From JAURVT01 sp049059935 (GTDB lineage: Bacteria > Actinomycetota > Actinomycetes > Propionibacteriales > Nocardioidaceae), in the NCBI RefSeq assembly GCF_049059935.1, contig NZ_JBMGQR010000040.1, positions 1 through 37,313 on the forward strand: a stretch of 37,313 nt of DNA, in the 5' to 3' direction. The position numbers were made by a program, and so were the translations under genes. The stretch's first letter is position 1; every line of letters begins with the position of its first letter. The notes under the pieces are model-generated. The model saw only the letters and a list, made by a program, of their open reading frames with translations. It was not told the origin of the DNA and made no database searches. Shown here one piece after another: positions 7,031-14,368 of the stretch.

Positions 7031-8994
7031 TGACCGATCTCCTGACGCGTCCCGCCACCGGCGACGCCACCCCCGAGCCCACCGGTCCCCGCCGCCCGTC
7101 GCGCCTGCGTCGTGCACCGCACGCCCTGCGCGCGTGGGCCGGACGTCACCGCAAGGAGCTGTACTGGCTCGTCCCGCTGACGGTCCTCGGCGTCCTCGTG
7201 CAGGCCGTCGGCATGTACGGCGCGCCGCAGCGCATCGACGACGAGGGCACCTACGTCGCCCAGGCCTGGGCCGTGCTCAACCTCGGCGAGCTCGCGCACT
7301 ACACGTACTGGTACGACCACCCGCCGCTCGGCTGGCTGCAGCTCGCCGGCTTCGCGGCGCTGACCGGCGGCTTCGGCCGCGGTGCGAGCGCCATCGAGGT
7401 CGGTCGCGACTTCACGCTGGTCGCCCAGATGATCAGCATCATCCTGCTCTGGACGCTCGCCCGTCGCCTGCGGATGCCCCGCTGGGCCGCGGGCCTGGCC
7501 GTCGCGATCTTCGCGCTGTCGCCGCTCGCCGTGCAGTTCCACCGCGCGGTCTACCTCGACAACGTCGCGACCCCGTGGATCCTGGCGGCGTTCGTGCTGG
7601 CGCTCAGCCCGCGCAAGAACCTCGGCGCGGCTGCTGCAGCCGGCGTCTGCTTCGGCATCGCGTGCCTCACCAAGGAGACGTCGCTGCTGCTGCTCCCGCC
7701 GCTCGCGTGGCTGATGTGGCGCAACGCGCACGTCTCGACGCGTCGCTACACCGTCGCCGTCGCGGCCTCGCTCTTCACGCTCGTCGGCGTCTTCTACATG
7801 ATCTTCGCGGCCATCCGCGGGGAGCTCTTCCCCGGCCCGGACCACACCTCCCTGTGGGACGGCGTGATGTTCCAGCTCGGCGGCCGCGACACGTCCGGCA
7901 ACCCGTTCTCGGACGGCACGCTGGGCAACCGGACGCTCGACATCTGGATGCAGCTCGACCCGGTGCTGCCGGTCGTCTCGGTCGTCGCCGCCGTGGGCGC
8001 GCTGCTCGTCAAGCGCATCCGCCCGCTCGCGGTGGGCTACCTGCTGCTCCTCGTGATGATCCTGCGTCCCGGCGGCTACCTGCCCGTCCCCTACGCGATC
8101 CTGCTGCTGCCGTTCGCGGCACTGCTCGTCGCGGGCGTCGTGCACGCCGCCTGGAGGGCCCGCCCCCAGCGGGTCGACCGCCGCGTCACCCGCAGCGCCA
8201 CCGCCGTCGTGGGCACCGCGCTCGTCGTGGTCTCGGCGATGTTCTGGGGCCCGCAGCTGCGCGGCCTCTGGCTCGCCCCGCTCGACGCGCCGATGGCCGA
8301 CGCCACCAGCTGGATCGAGACCAACGTGCCCACCGACCAGCGCATCCTCACCGACGACGCCCTCTGGGTGGACCTCGTCTCCGAGGGACGCGACCGGAAC
8401 GACGTCGTCTGGTACTACAAGCCCGACACCGACTCGGCCGTCCAGTCCGGGTGGCAGGGGTACGACTACGTGGTCTCCACCGACTCGGTGCGTGCCGACC
8501 CCGAGGCGTTCCCGACCCTGGACGGCGCGCTGAAGAACTCGGTGCCCGTCGCCAGCTTCGGCAGCGGCACCCAGCTCGTCGAGGTCCGCCGCGTGCAGGC
8601 CGGTGCCAACGACGCCGACGCGCTCACCGCGTCGGCCGAGGCCCGGGCCACCGCCGGTGCGGCCCTGGCGCGCAACCCCTCCATCGAGCTCTCGGACCAG
8701 GCCCGCCAGCAGCTCCAGGACGGTCGCGTCAGCGGCGGCCTGGTGGCGATCCTCGCGACGGTCGCCCAGCGTGGCCCGATCGGCATCGACGCGTTCGTCA
8801 GCCAGCCCGGTGAGGACGCGGCGAACCAGCCGCTCCGCTCGGCCGAGCTGGTCGACGCCGACGGCACCCCGCTCGACGGGGACCGGGCGACTGCGATCGA
8901 GACCCTCGTGGCCGGCCAGCCCGCACCGTTCGACGCCAGCGTCGACCGGTCCGGCTCCGGCTCGGTCGAGCTGATCGCCCCGATGCCCCGATGA
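7030..8994 (+). CDS. ArnT/PMT-like (GT39/GT83-type) membrane glycosyltransferase
   Basis: 654 aa; the ATG overlaps the previous stop (TGATG), so translation is coupled. After a basic N-terminus there is a first membrane helix (about 45-60) followed by QRIDDEGTYVAQAW (about 67-80). Its acidic pair, placed after TM1 on the outer face, is the signature of polyprenyl-phosphate-sugar-dependent GT-C enzymes. YDHPPLGWLQLAGF follows, as in ArnT/PMT proteins. Roughly ten membrane segments extend to about residue 410, then a soluble extracytoplasmic domain of about 240 residues. The family transfers a sugar from a polyprenyl-phosphate donor to lipid, polysaccharide or protein outside the membrane. A polyprenyl-phosphate-sugar synthase and a GtrA protein in the same operon would supply that donor. 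Confidence 0.82.
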   Translation: MTDLLTRPATGDATPEPTGPRRPSRLRRAPHALRAWAGRHRKELYWLVPLTVLGVLVQAVGMYGAPQRIDDEGTYVAQAWAVLNLGELAHYTYWYDHPPLGWLQLAGFAALTGGFGRGASAIEVGRDFTLVAQMISIILLWTLARRLRMPRWAAGLAVAIFALSPLAVQFHRAVYLDNVATPWILAAFVLALSPRKNLGAAAAAGVCFGIACLTKETSLLLLPPLAWLMWRNAHVSTRRYTVAVAASLFTLVGVFYMIFAAIRGELFPGPDHTSLWDGVMFQLGGRDTSGNPFSDGTLGNRTLDIWMQLDPVLPVVSVVAAVGALLVKRIRPLAVGYLLLLVMILRPGGYLPVPYAILLLPFAALLVAGVVHAAWRARPQRVDRRVTRSATAVVGTALVVVSAMFWGPQLRGLWLAPLDAPMADATSWIETNVPTDQRILTDDALWVDLVSEGRDRNDVVWYYKPDTDSAVQSGWQGYDYVVSTDSVRADPEAFPTLDGALKNSVPVASFGSGTQLVEVRRVQAGANDADALTASAEARATAGAALARNPSIELSDQARQQLQDGRVSGGLVAILATVAQRGPIGIDAFVSQPGEDAANQPLRSAELVDADGTPLDGDRATAIETLVAGQPAPFDASVDRSGSGSVELIAPMPR

Positions 8995-9044
8995 CCCGCA
9001 CGACGAACCCGACCCGTTCGACCCCGATCTCCCGAGGAGACCTG

Positions 9045-9989
9045 ATGACGAACCACCGCACCACGCGCCGGGCACCCGCCCGCCGCACGCTCGCCCTGCT
9101 GCTCACCGCCCTGCTCGCCGGTGGTGCGGCCCTCGCCGCGCCCACCGCAGCCCAGGCCGACGCGCCGGCCAAGGTCGCCACCGAGACCTCCTGGGTCCGC
9201 GCCGGCCACCTGGTGCCCGGCATGGCCGGTGTCCAGGTCGACCTCACCCCGATCGACGGCGGCGCGTCCGGCGAGGCGTCCGGGTCCGACGAGGCCCCCG
9301 CCGCGCCCGACGAGAACGGCGTCAAGGTGATCGCCGGGGACGTCGAGTACGGCACCATCGGCGACTACATGCAGGTGCCGTCGGGCCCCTACACCGTCTC
9401 GGTCCGCACCCCCGGCTCGAGCATGTCCGACACCCCGCTGCTGTCGGCCACCATCGACGCCAAGCCCGGCGCCGGCTACACGATCGCCGGCCTCGGCACG
9501 AAGACCGAGCCCCAGGTCAAGGTGCTCGACGACGACCTGACGCCCCCCGCGCAGGGCTCGGCCCGCGTCCGCCTGATCAACGCCACCGCCGACGTCGGCT
9601 CGCTCGACGTCTCGGTGAACGGCGGCGGGCTGCTCGCCCAGGACGCCCAGCGCGGCGTCCCCACCGGCTACGCCGAGGTGCCCGCCGGTGACTGGACCCT
9701 CGACGTCACCGCCAAGGCCGACGGCCAGCCCGTGAAGAGCGACGTCACCGTCGACTCCGCCGCGGTCTACACCCTGGTCGTCACCGGCACGAGCGCCGAC
9801 AAGCTCAGCGTCTCGCCGGTCGTCGACGCGAGCGGCACCGCCACGATGCCCAGGAAGGCGCCCGAGACCGGACGCCCGGGCACCGCGGAGTCGACCTCGA
9901 CGCTGACCCCGGTCGCGCTGTCGCTGGGCGTGGTCGCGATCCTCGGCCTCGGTGGCCTGGCCGCGGCTCGTCGCCGCGCCACCCGATGA
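9045..9989 (+). CDS. Secreted DUF4397 protein with sortase-like C-terminal tail
   Basis: 314 aa. I chose the ATG at 9045, with GAGGAG shortly upstream, over an in-frame ATG at 8991 that overlaps the previous gene; the later start puts the signal peptide (RRTLALLLTALLAGGAALAA) at the N-terminus. Residues about 45-260 contain two related beta-rich halves (WVRAGHLVPGMAGVQVDL and ARVRLINATADVGSLDVSV), the DUF4397 pattern. The C-terminus has A272-P-E-T-G276, then a hydrophobic helix (about 288-308) and a basic RRRATR tail, the order of a cell-wall sorting signal, with Ala in place of the usual Leu. A class F sortase domain is encoded two genes downstream, so this is the likely substrate. What the exposed domain binds is unknown. 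Confidence 0.75.
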   Translation: MTNHRTTRRAPARRTLALLLTALLAGGAALAAPTAAQADAPAKVATETSWVRAGHLVPGMAGVQVDLTPIDGGASGEASGSDEAPAAPDENGVKVIAGDVEYGTIGDYMQVPSGPYTVSVRTPGSSMSDTPLLSATIDAKPGAGYTIAGLGTKTEPQVKVLDDDLTPPAQGSARVRLINATADVGSLDVSVNGGGLLAQDAQRGVPTGYAEVPAGDWTLDVTAKADGQPVKSDVTVDSAAVYTLVVTGTSADKLSVSPVVDASGTATMPRKAPETGRPGTAESTSTLTPVALSLGVVAILGLGGLAAARRRATR

Positions 9990-11137
9990 CCCTGGGGACC
10001 CGCGCCCGCCGTTCCATCCTGCTGGGCACGGGGGTGCTCGCGATCGTGGTCGCGGTGCTCGTGGGCCTGGCCCTGCGCGACACCGGCAGCCCCACGCCCG
10101 GTGCGACGAGCGGCGGCGAGGTGGCGCGCGTCGACGACGCCGACCCCTCGGCGTCGTTCCTGAAGACGTACGTCGACCCCGACGGACGCGTCGTCCGGCG
10201 CGACCAGGGCGACGACACCGTCAGCGAGGGCCAGGCCTACGGGATGCTCGTGGCCGCCGGCAGCGGCGACCGTGACGCGTTCGACCGGATCTGGACCTGG
10301 ACGCAGCAGAACGTGCTGCGCCCCGACGGCCTGATCGCCTGGCGCTGGGCCGACGGCGCCGTCGCCGACGACAGCTCGGCCTCGGACGCCGACCTCGACG
10401 CCGCCCACGCGCTCGTCGCGGCCGGCCGGGAGTTCGACGAGCCGCGCTGGACCGCCGACGGCGTCGCGATGGGCCAGGCGGTCCTCGACGTCGAGACCAA
10501 GGACAGCGCGATCGGCCGCGTGATGACCGCGGGCTCGTGGGACCAGACCGCGCCCTACAGCCTGAACCCGTCGTACACCTCGCAGCTGGCGATCGCGCGG
10601 CTCGACGCGGCTCGGCCCGACCCGCGCTGGGACGAGCTGGCCGCCGGCCAGCGGGCCCTGCTCGACGGGCTCGACACCGACCTGCCGCCGGACTGGGTGA
10701 AGATCGAGGACGACGGACGGCTCGCGCCGCTCCCGCCGCCCGCCACCCGCTCCAACGGCTCGCGAGTGGAGTTCGGCCTGGACGCCGTGCGCACCCCCAT
10801 CCGCGAGGCGACGGCCTGCGAGCCGCAGGACGTCACCCGCGCCGCCGACTGGGCGCCGCTGCTCGTCAAGGACCCCGCCGACGTGCGAGGCACCTACGAC
10901 CTCGGCGGCAGCCCGACCGTCGAGTGGCAGCACCCCGTCGCCCTCGCGGCCGCCGCCTCGTCGGCCGCCGCCGACGGCGACGCCACCGCGGAGCAGGCGC
11001 TGATGGAGCGGGCCGTCGAGCTCGACGCCGAACAACCCACGTACTACGGCTCGGCCTGGGTGGCCCTCACCTCCGAGCTGCTGCAGGACGACAACCCGCT
11101 CGGCTGCGACGCAGCCGGCACAGGAGGACGGTCATGA
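9986..11137 (+). CDS. Glycoside hydrolase family 8 (BcsZ-like), membrane-anchored
   Basis: 383 aa; ATG overlaps the previous stop by 4 nt (ATGA). An N-terminal hydrophobic helix (about 11-29) with no clear cleavage site suggests a membrane-anchored exported enzyme. SEGQAYGML at about 80-88 is the GH8 signature; E81 matches the family's general acid. DRIWTWTQQNVL and DGLIAWRW follow as in endoglucanases, and the conserved D-x-D-L-D motif is seen at residues 134-138. GH8 enzymes cut beta-1,4-glucan, chitosan or xylan by inversion; in cellulose operons BcsZ trims the nascent chain. Its place in an operon with a cellulose-synthase-like GT2 supports trimming or release of that polymer. Substrate specificity cannot be read from the sequence. 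Confidence 0.85.
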   Translation: MTLGTRARRSILLGTGVLAIVVAVLVGLALRDTGSPTPGATSGGEVARVDDADPSASFLKTYVDPDGRVVRRDQGDDTVSEGQAYGMLVAAGSGDRDAFDRIWTWTQQNVLRPDGLIAWRWADGAVADDSSASDADLDAAHALVAAGREFDEPRWTADGVAMGQAVLDVETKDSAIGRVMTAGSWDQTAPYSLNPSYTSQLAIARLDAARPDPRWDELAAGQRALLDGLDTDLPPDWVKIEDDGRLAPLPPPATRSNGSRVEFGLDAVRTPIREATACEPQDVTRAADWAPLLVKDPADVRGTYDLGGSPTVEWQHPVALAAAASSAAADGDATAEQALMERAVELDAEQPTYYGSAWVALTSELLQDDNPLGCDAAGTGGRS

Positions 11138-12495
11138 AGGCTCTCATCGTGGTCCCCACGTACGACGAGGCGGAGAACATCACCACGCTGCTCGACCGCG
11201 TGATGGAGGCCGAGCCGCGCGCCGACGTGCTCGTCGTCGACGACGGCAGCCCCGACGGCACCGCCGACCTCGTGCAGGCCTGGGCCGAGGACGAGCCGCG
11301 CGTGCACCTGCTGCGCCGCACCGGCAAGGGCGGCCTCGGCAGCGCGTACCGCGCCGGGTTCGCCTGGGGCCGCGACGCCGGCTACGACGTGCTCGTCGAG
11401 ATGGACGCCGACCTGTCGCACCCCGCCGACCGCCTGCCCGCGATGCTCGACGGCACCCGCGGCGCGGACGTCGTCATCGGCTCGCGCTACGTGAAGGGCG
11501 GGGCGACGGTCAACTGGCCCGCCTCGCGGCAGCTGATCTCGCGCGCCGGAAACACGTACGTCCGACTCGCGCTGGGTCTCGGCGTCTCCGACGCCACCGC
11601 GGGCTTCCGCGCCTACCGGCTGTCGGCCCTGGAGAAGATGGGCGTCTGGGACCTCACGTCGGACGGCTACTGCTTCCAGGTCGAGGGCACCCACCGCGCC
11701 GTCCGCGCCGGGCTGAAGGTGCGCGAGGTGCCGATCACGTTCACCGAGCGCGAGCACGGCACGTCCAAGATGTCGCGCGCGATCGTCGTCGAGGCGCTGT
11801 GGAAGACCACGCTCTGGGGCCTGCGCGACCTCGTGCGTCGATCGACCCCGCAGCGTCGCGGTGCGAGCGTCCCGCGCCGGCTCACCGCGGGCGCCGTCCT
11901 CGCCCTCGTCACCGGCATGCTGGTGTGGGGCGTCGCCAGCGCGTCCACGTCGCCGTCGACCACCTCGGACGGCAGCACGTCCACGGGCTCGGCGCCGAGC
12001 AACCCCGGAAGTGCCGAGGCCGACACCGCTCCGGTGCCCGTCGAGGCCGAGGCGGGTGCACCGCAGCGGATCTCGATCCCGTCGATCGGTGTCGACTCCG
12101 ACCTGCTCGACCTCGGCCTGGACGCCAAGGGCGAGCTCGAGGTGCCCACGCCCGCCCAGGCGGGATCGGCCGGCTGGTACTCCGGCGGCCCGGCACCGGG
12201 CGACCCCGGCCCGTCGGTGGTCGTCGGTCACGTCGACTCCGTGAACGGCCCGGCGGTCTTCGCCGACCTCGGCGACCTGGAGGCCGGCCAGGAGATCGAC
12301 GTGACGCGCGCCGGCGGCGTCGTCGAGAGGTTCGCCGTGCGAAGCGTGACCGAGGTGGAGAAGAAGGAGTTCCCCACCGACCAGGTCTACGGCCCCACCC
12401 CGGGCCCCGAGCTCCGCATCATCACCTGCGGCGGCGAGTACGACCAGGAGCAGGGCTGGAAGGGCAACGTGCTCGTCTTCGCCACCCCCGTCTGA
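11134..12495 (+). CDS. Polyprenyl-phosphate-mannose-synthase-like GT2 fused to class F sortase domain
   Basis: 453 aa in one uninterrupted frame; the ATG overlaps the previous stop by 4 nt, with AGGAGG just upstream. Residues 1-237 are a complete dolichol/polyprenyl-phosphate mannose synthase-like GT2: VVPTYDEAENI, VVDDGSPDGT, the metal motif MDADLSHP (about 90-97) and REHGTSKMS (about 206-214). Then come a basic stretch, a membrane helix (about 250-268), a Ser/Thr/Gly linker to about 310, and a sortase domain: ISIPSIGVDSDLLDLGLD, GH366VDS and ITC432GG. His and Cys catalytic residues are present; no Arg follows Cys at the usual distance and K443 is the nearest basic residue. An internal GTG near 11833 could alternatively yield a free sortase. 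The two halves would lie on opposite faces of the membrane. Confidence 0.82.
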   Translation: MKALIVVPTYDEAENITTLLDRVMEAEPRADVLVVDDGSPDGTADLVQAWAEDEPRVHLLRRTGKGGLGSAYRAGFAWGRDAGYDVLVEMDADLSHPADRLPAMLDGTRGADVVIGSRYVKGGATVNWPASRQLISRAGNTYVRLALGLGVSDATAGFRAYRLSALEKMGVWDLTSDGYCFQVEGTHRAVRAGLKVREVPITFTEREHGTSKMSRAIVVEALWKTTLWGLRDLVRRSTPQRRGASVPRRLTAGAVLALVTGMLVWGVASASTSPSTTSDGSTSTGSAPSNPGSAEADTAPVPVEAEAGAPQRISIPSIGVDSDLLDLGLDAKGELEVPTPAQAGSAGWYSGGPAPGDPGPSVVVGHVDSVNGPAVFADLGDLEAGQEIDVTRAGGVVERFAVRSVTEVEKKEFPTDQVYGPTPGPELRIITCGGEYDQEQGWKGNVLVFATPV

Positions 12496-12524
12496 CCCCC
12501 TTTCTCGAGGAAGGCACCACCACC

Positions 12525-13046
12525 ATGCCCGTCACCGGCACCCGCTGGACCGACCTGCGCCACCGCGCCCACCGCCTCGCGCGCGAGGTCGCGCTGTTCG
12601 GCATGGTCGGCGGGCTGGGCTTCGTCACCGACGTCGGCCTGTTCAACGTCCTGCGCTCGGGCGAGGGCGCCCTGCTGGCCGACAAGCCGCTCACGGCCAA
12701 GGTCGTCTCGGTGGTCGTGGCCACGGTCGTCACCTACGTGGGCAACCGCCAGCTCACCTGGCGCCACCGCCCGCGGGGCGACCGTCGGCGCGAGCTGGTG
12801 CTGTTCTTCGTCTTCAACGGCATCGGCCTGGCCATCTCGGTCGGTGCGCTCGCCGTCTCGCACTACCTGCTCGGCCTCACCAGCCCGCTGGCCGACAACA
12901 TCGCCGCCAACGGCGTCGGGCTCGTGCTCGGCACCCTGTTCCGGTTCTGGGCCTACCGCACGTTCGTGTTCCCGCCCGGGGAGGTCGCCGACGAGGACGG
13001 CCCCCGGCAGGTCGAGGAGGACGTCGTCCTCCCCCGCGCCGCCTGA
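12525..13046 (+). CDS. GtrA-family membrane protein
   Basis: 173 aa; ATG preceded by GAGGAAGG, 29 bp after the previous stop. Four hydrophobic segments are visible (about 20-38, 60-78, 88-107 and 122-142) with the family landmarks FGMVGGLGFVTDVGLFNVL near the N-terminus, VVTYVGNRQLTWRH between helices 2 and 3, and LGTLFRFWAYRTFVF at the end of helix 4. GtrA-like proteins are thought to help move polyprenyl-phosphate-linked sugars across the membrane. Here it completes a logical set: a cytoplasmic polyprenyl-phosphate-sugar synthase, a candidate flippase and an ArnT/PMT-like transferase. An acidic 25-residue tail follows the last helix. Confidence 0.85.
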   Translation: MPVTGTRWTDLRHRAHRLAREVALFGMVGGLGFVTDVGLFNVLRSGEGALLADKPLTAKVVSVVVATVVTYVGNRQLTWRHRPRGDRRRELVLFFVFNGIGLAISVGALAVSHYLLGLTSPLADNIAANGVGLVLGTLFRFWAYRTFVFPPGEVADEDGPRQVEEDVVLPRAA

Positions 13047-13047
13047 C

Positions 13048-13059
13048 CGCCGGCCGGCG
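13048..13059. terminator. GC palindrome between convergent genes
   Basis: CGCCGGCCGGCG is a perfect 12-bp palindrome in the 28-bp gap between the end of the glycan operon and the end of the whiB-like gene. It could help stop transcription from both sides. It has no loop of its own and no U-tract, so the call is weak. Confidence 0.3.
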
Positions 13060-13074
13060 ACGGCACGCGAGGCG

Positions 13075-13374
13075 TCAGGCGCTGTCGCGAAGACGCACGC
13101 GGGAGCGTCCGCGGCGGGCGGCCTCGCGCTCGGAGGCGGTCATGCCGCCCCACACGCCGAACGGCTCGCGCACCCTCATCGCGTGCTCCAGGCACTGCTC
13201 GATCACCGGGCACGTGGCACAGACCGCCTTGGCGGCGTCCTCGCGCGCGTCCCGCTTGGGGCCACGCTCGGTCGCCGGGGCGAAGAAGCATGCCGAGTCC
13301 ATGCCCGAGCAGGCGGCCTCGTACTGCCATTCCCAGTTCTCCTGCAACGGCAGGGGAAGTCGTTCCACGGTCAT
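13075..13374 (-). CDS. WhiB-family iron-sulfur regulator (WhiB3/WhiD-like)
   Basis: 99 aa; ATG with GGAGGTGG upstream. The four cluster cysteines are C22, C52, C55 and C61 (C-x2-C-x5-C for the last three); C29 is additional. The GVWGG turn lies at residues 73-77 and a basic RRGRSRVRLR tail provides the DNA-binding end. NWEWQYEAACSGMDSACFF resembles the WhiB3/WhiD branch more than WhiB1 or WhiB2. These proteins carry a [4Fe-4S] cluster sensitive to O2 and NO and regulate with the main sigma factor. It is divergent from a cobalamin-type MerR regulator with a palindrome in between, which may control both. It is strongly similar to the second WhiB at 35092-35382. Confidence 0.9.
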   Translation of the reverse strand: MTVERLPLPLQENWEWQYEAACSGMDSACFFAPATERGPKRDAREDAAKAVCATCPVIEQCLEHAMRVREPFGVWGGMTASEREAARRGRSRVRLRDSA

Positions 13375-13402
13375 CGGTCCACCTCCACTCGCATGTCGTC
13401 GA

Positions 13403-13417
13403 GTAGATCAGACCTAC
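13403..13417. promoter_or_regulatory. 15-bp palindrome in whiB/merR intergenic region
   Basis: GTAGATCAGACCTAC has six of seven base pairs symmetric around a central A. It sits 29 bp before the whiB start on one side and 63 bp before the MerR start on the other. Size and symmetry suit a MerR- or CarH-type dimer site. TAGAAT at 13441-13446 could be the -10 of the MerR gene. Confidence 0.45.
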
Positions 13418-13479
13418 GAGCCAAAGCACGAGAATGTGCGTAGAATTCGAGGCTCGACGACCGACAGGACCTCACGGCC

Positions 13480-14361
13480 ATGACCGAGCCCTCGCAGCAG
13501 CCTCCCGACGACGTGATCTCGCTGGGCCAGCTCAGCAAGCTGCTCGGCGTCCCGTCCACGACCTTGAGGTCGTGGGAGGACCGCCACGGGGTCGGCGCCA
13601 CGGTGCGCACCGACGGTGGGCACCGTCGTTACACGCCCGCGGACGTCGGCCGTCTCACCAGGATGAAGGCGTTCGTCGACGACGGCACGTCGCCCGCCGC
13701 GGCGGCCCGCATCGTCCTGGCCACCGGGTCGTCGTCCCCCGACCTCGAGCACGCCGGCGACCTGTCGCCCGAGGTGTTCCCCGCGGTCATGGTGGCGGCG
13801 GCCGAGAAGCTGGACGTCGCCGCGTGCCGCACCCTGATCCGTCGCGCGCTCTCGCGCCTCGGCGTCGTGCGCGGGTGGACCGAGCTGATCGTGCCCGCCC
13901 TGGACGCGATCGGGCGCGAGTGGTCGGCCGGGAGGCTCGGCATCGAGTCCGAGCACATGGTGAGCCACGTGCTCGCCGCCGAGCTGCGTCGCATCGCGGT
14001 GACCGCCCGGCGCGGTCGCGCCCGGACCAAGGTGGTGCTGGCCACCGCCCCGCCCGACCAGCACTCGCTCCCGCTGCTGGCGCTCGAGGCCGCGCTCGCC
14101 ACGCACGACGTCGAGGTGCACGTCCTGGGCGCCCAGCTGCCCACGCCCGCGCTCGTCGGTGCCATCGGCACCCTGCGACCCGCCGCGCTGTTCCTGTGGT
14201 CGTCGCTCGGTGCGGACGAGTCGTGCGTCAAGGCCGTCAAGCAGGAGCACCCCCGCACCCGCATCGTCCTCGGCGGCCCCGGCTGGCGGTCCCGCACCGA
14301 CGCCGCCGTCGGCGACCTGCAGCAGGCCGTCGAGCGCCTCACCCAGTCGGCGTCGCGCTAG
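13480..14361 (+). CDS. MerR regulator with cobalamin-binding domain (CarH/LitR-like)
   Basis: 293 aa. Residues 12-80 are a MerR winged helix: ISLGQLSKLLGVPSTTLRSW, then RTDGGHRRYTPADVGRL. Residues about 90-165 form a helical bundle ending in W148-x9-E158-H159, the motif of the cap that covers the upper face of adenosylcobalamin in CarH. A Rossmann-like domain follows with D193-x-H195, where H195 is placed to ligate cobalt from below. The Trp-to-His spacing (47) is close to that of Thermus CarH (W131 to H177). CarH-type proteins repress in the dark and release DNA on light. Differences: the residue after W148 is Ser rather than the His of Thermus CarH, and the Gly of DxHxxG is Pro. No carotenoid gene is in the window; divergent whiB is the nearest candidate target. 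Confidence 0.8.
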   Translation: MTEPSQQPPDDVISLGQLSKLLGVPSTTLRSWEDRHGVGATVRTDGGHRRYTPADVGRLTRMKAFVDDGTSPAAAARIVLATGSSSPDLEHAGDLSPEVFPAVMVAAAEKLDVAACRTLIRRALSRLGVVRGWTELIVPALDAIGREWSAGRLGIESEHMVSHVLAAELRRIAVTARRGRARTKVVLATAPPDQHSLPLLALEAALATHDVEVHVLGAQLPTPALVGAIGTLRPAALFLWSSLGADESCVKAVKQEHPRTRIVLGGPGWRSRTDAAVGDLQQAVERLTQSASR

Positions 14362-14368
14362 CCGGAGG

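Noticed and set aside
8991..9044. Upstream ATG for the DUF4397 protein
   Set aside because: It would overlap the previous gene and put 18 extra polar residues before the signal peptide. The ATG at 9045 has GAGGAG shortly upstream.
6850..9075. Open frame of about 740 codons on the minus strand
   Set aside because: Antisense to the ArnT/PMT-like gene, low-complexity composition and no recognisable motif or ribosome site.
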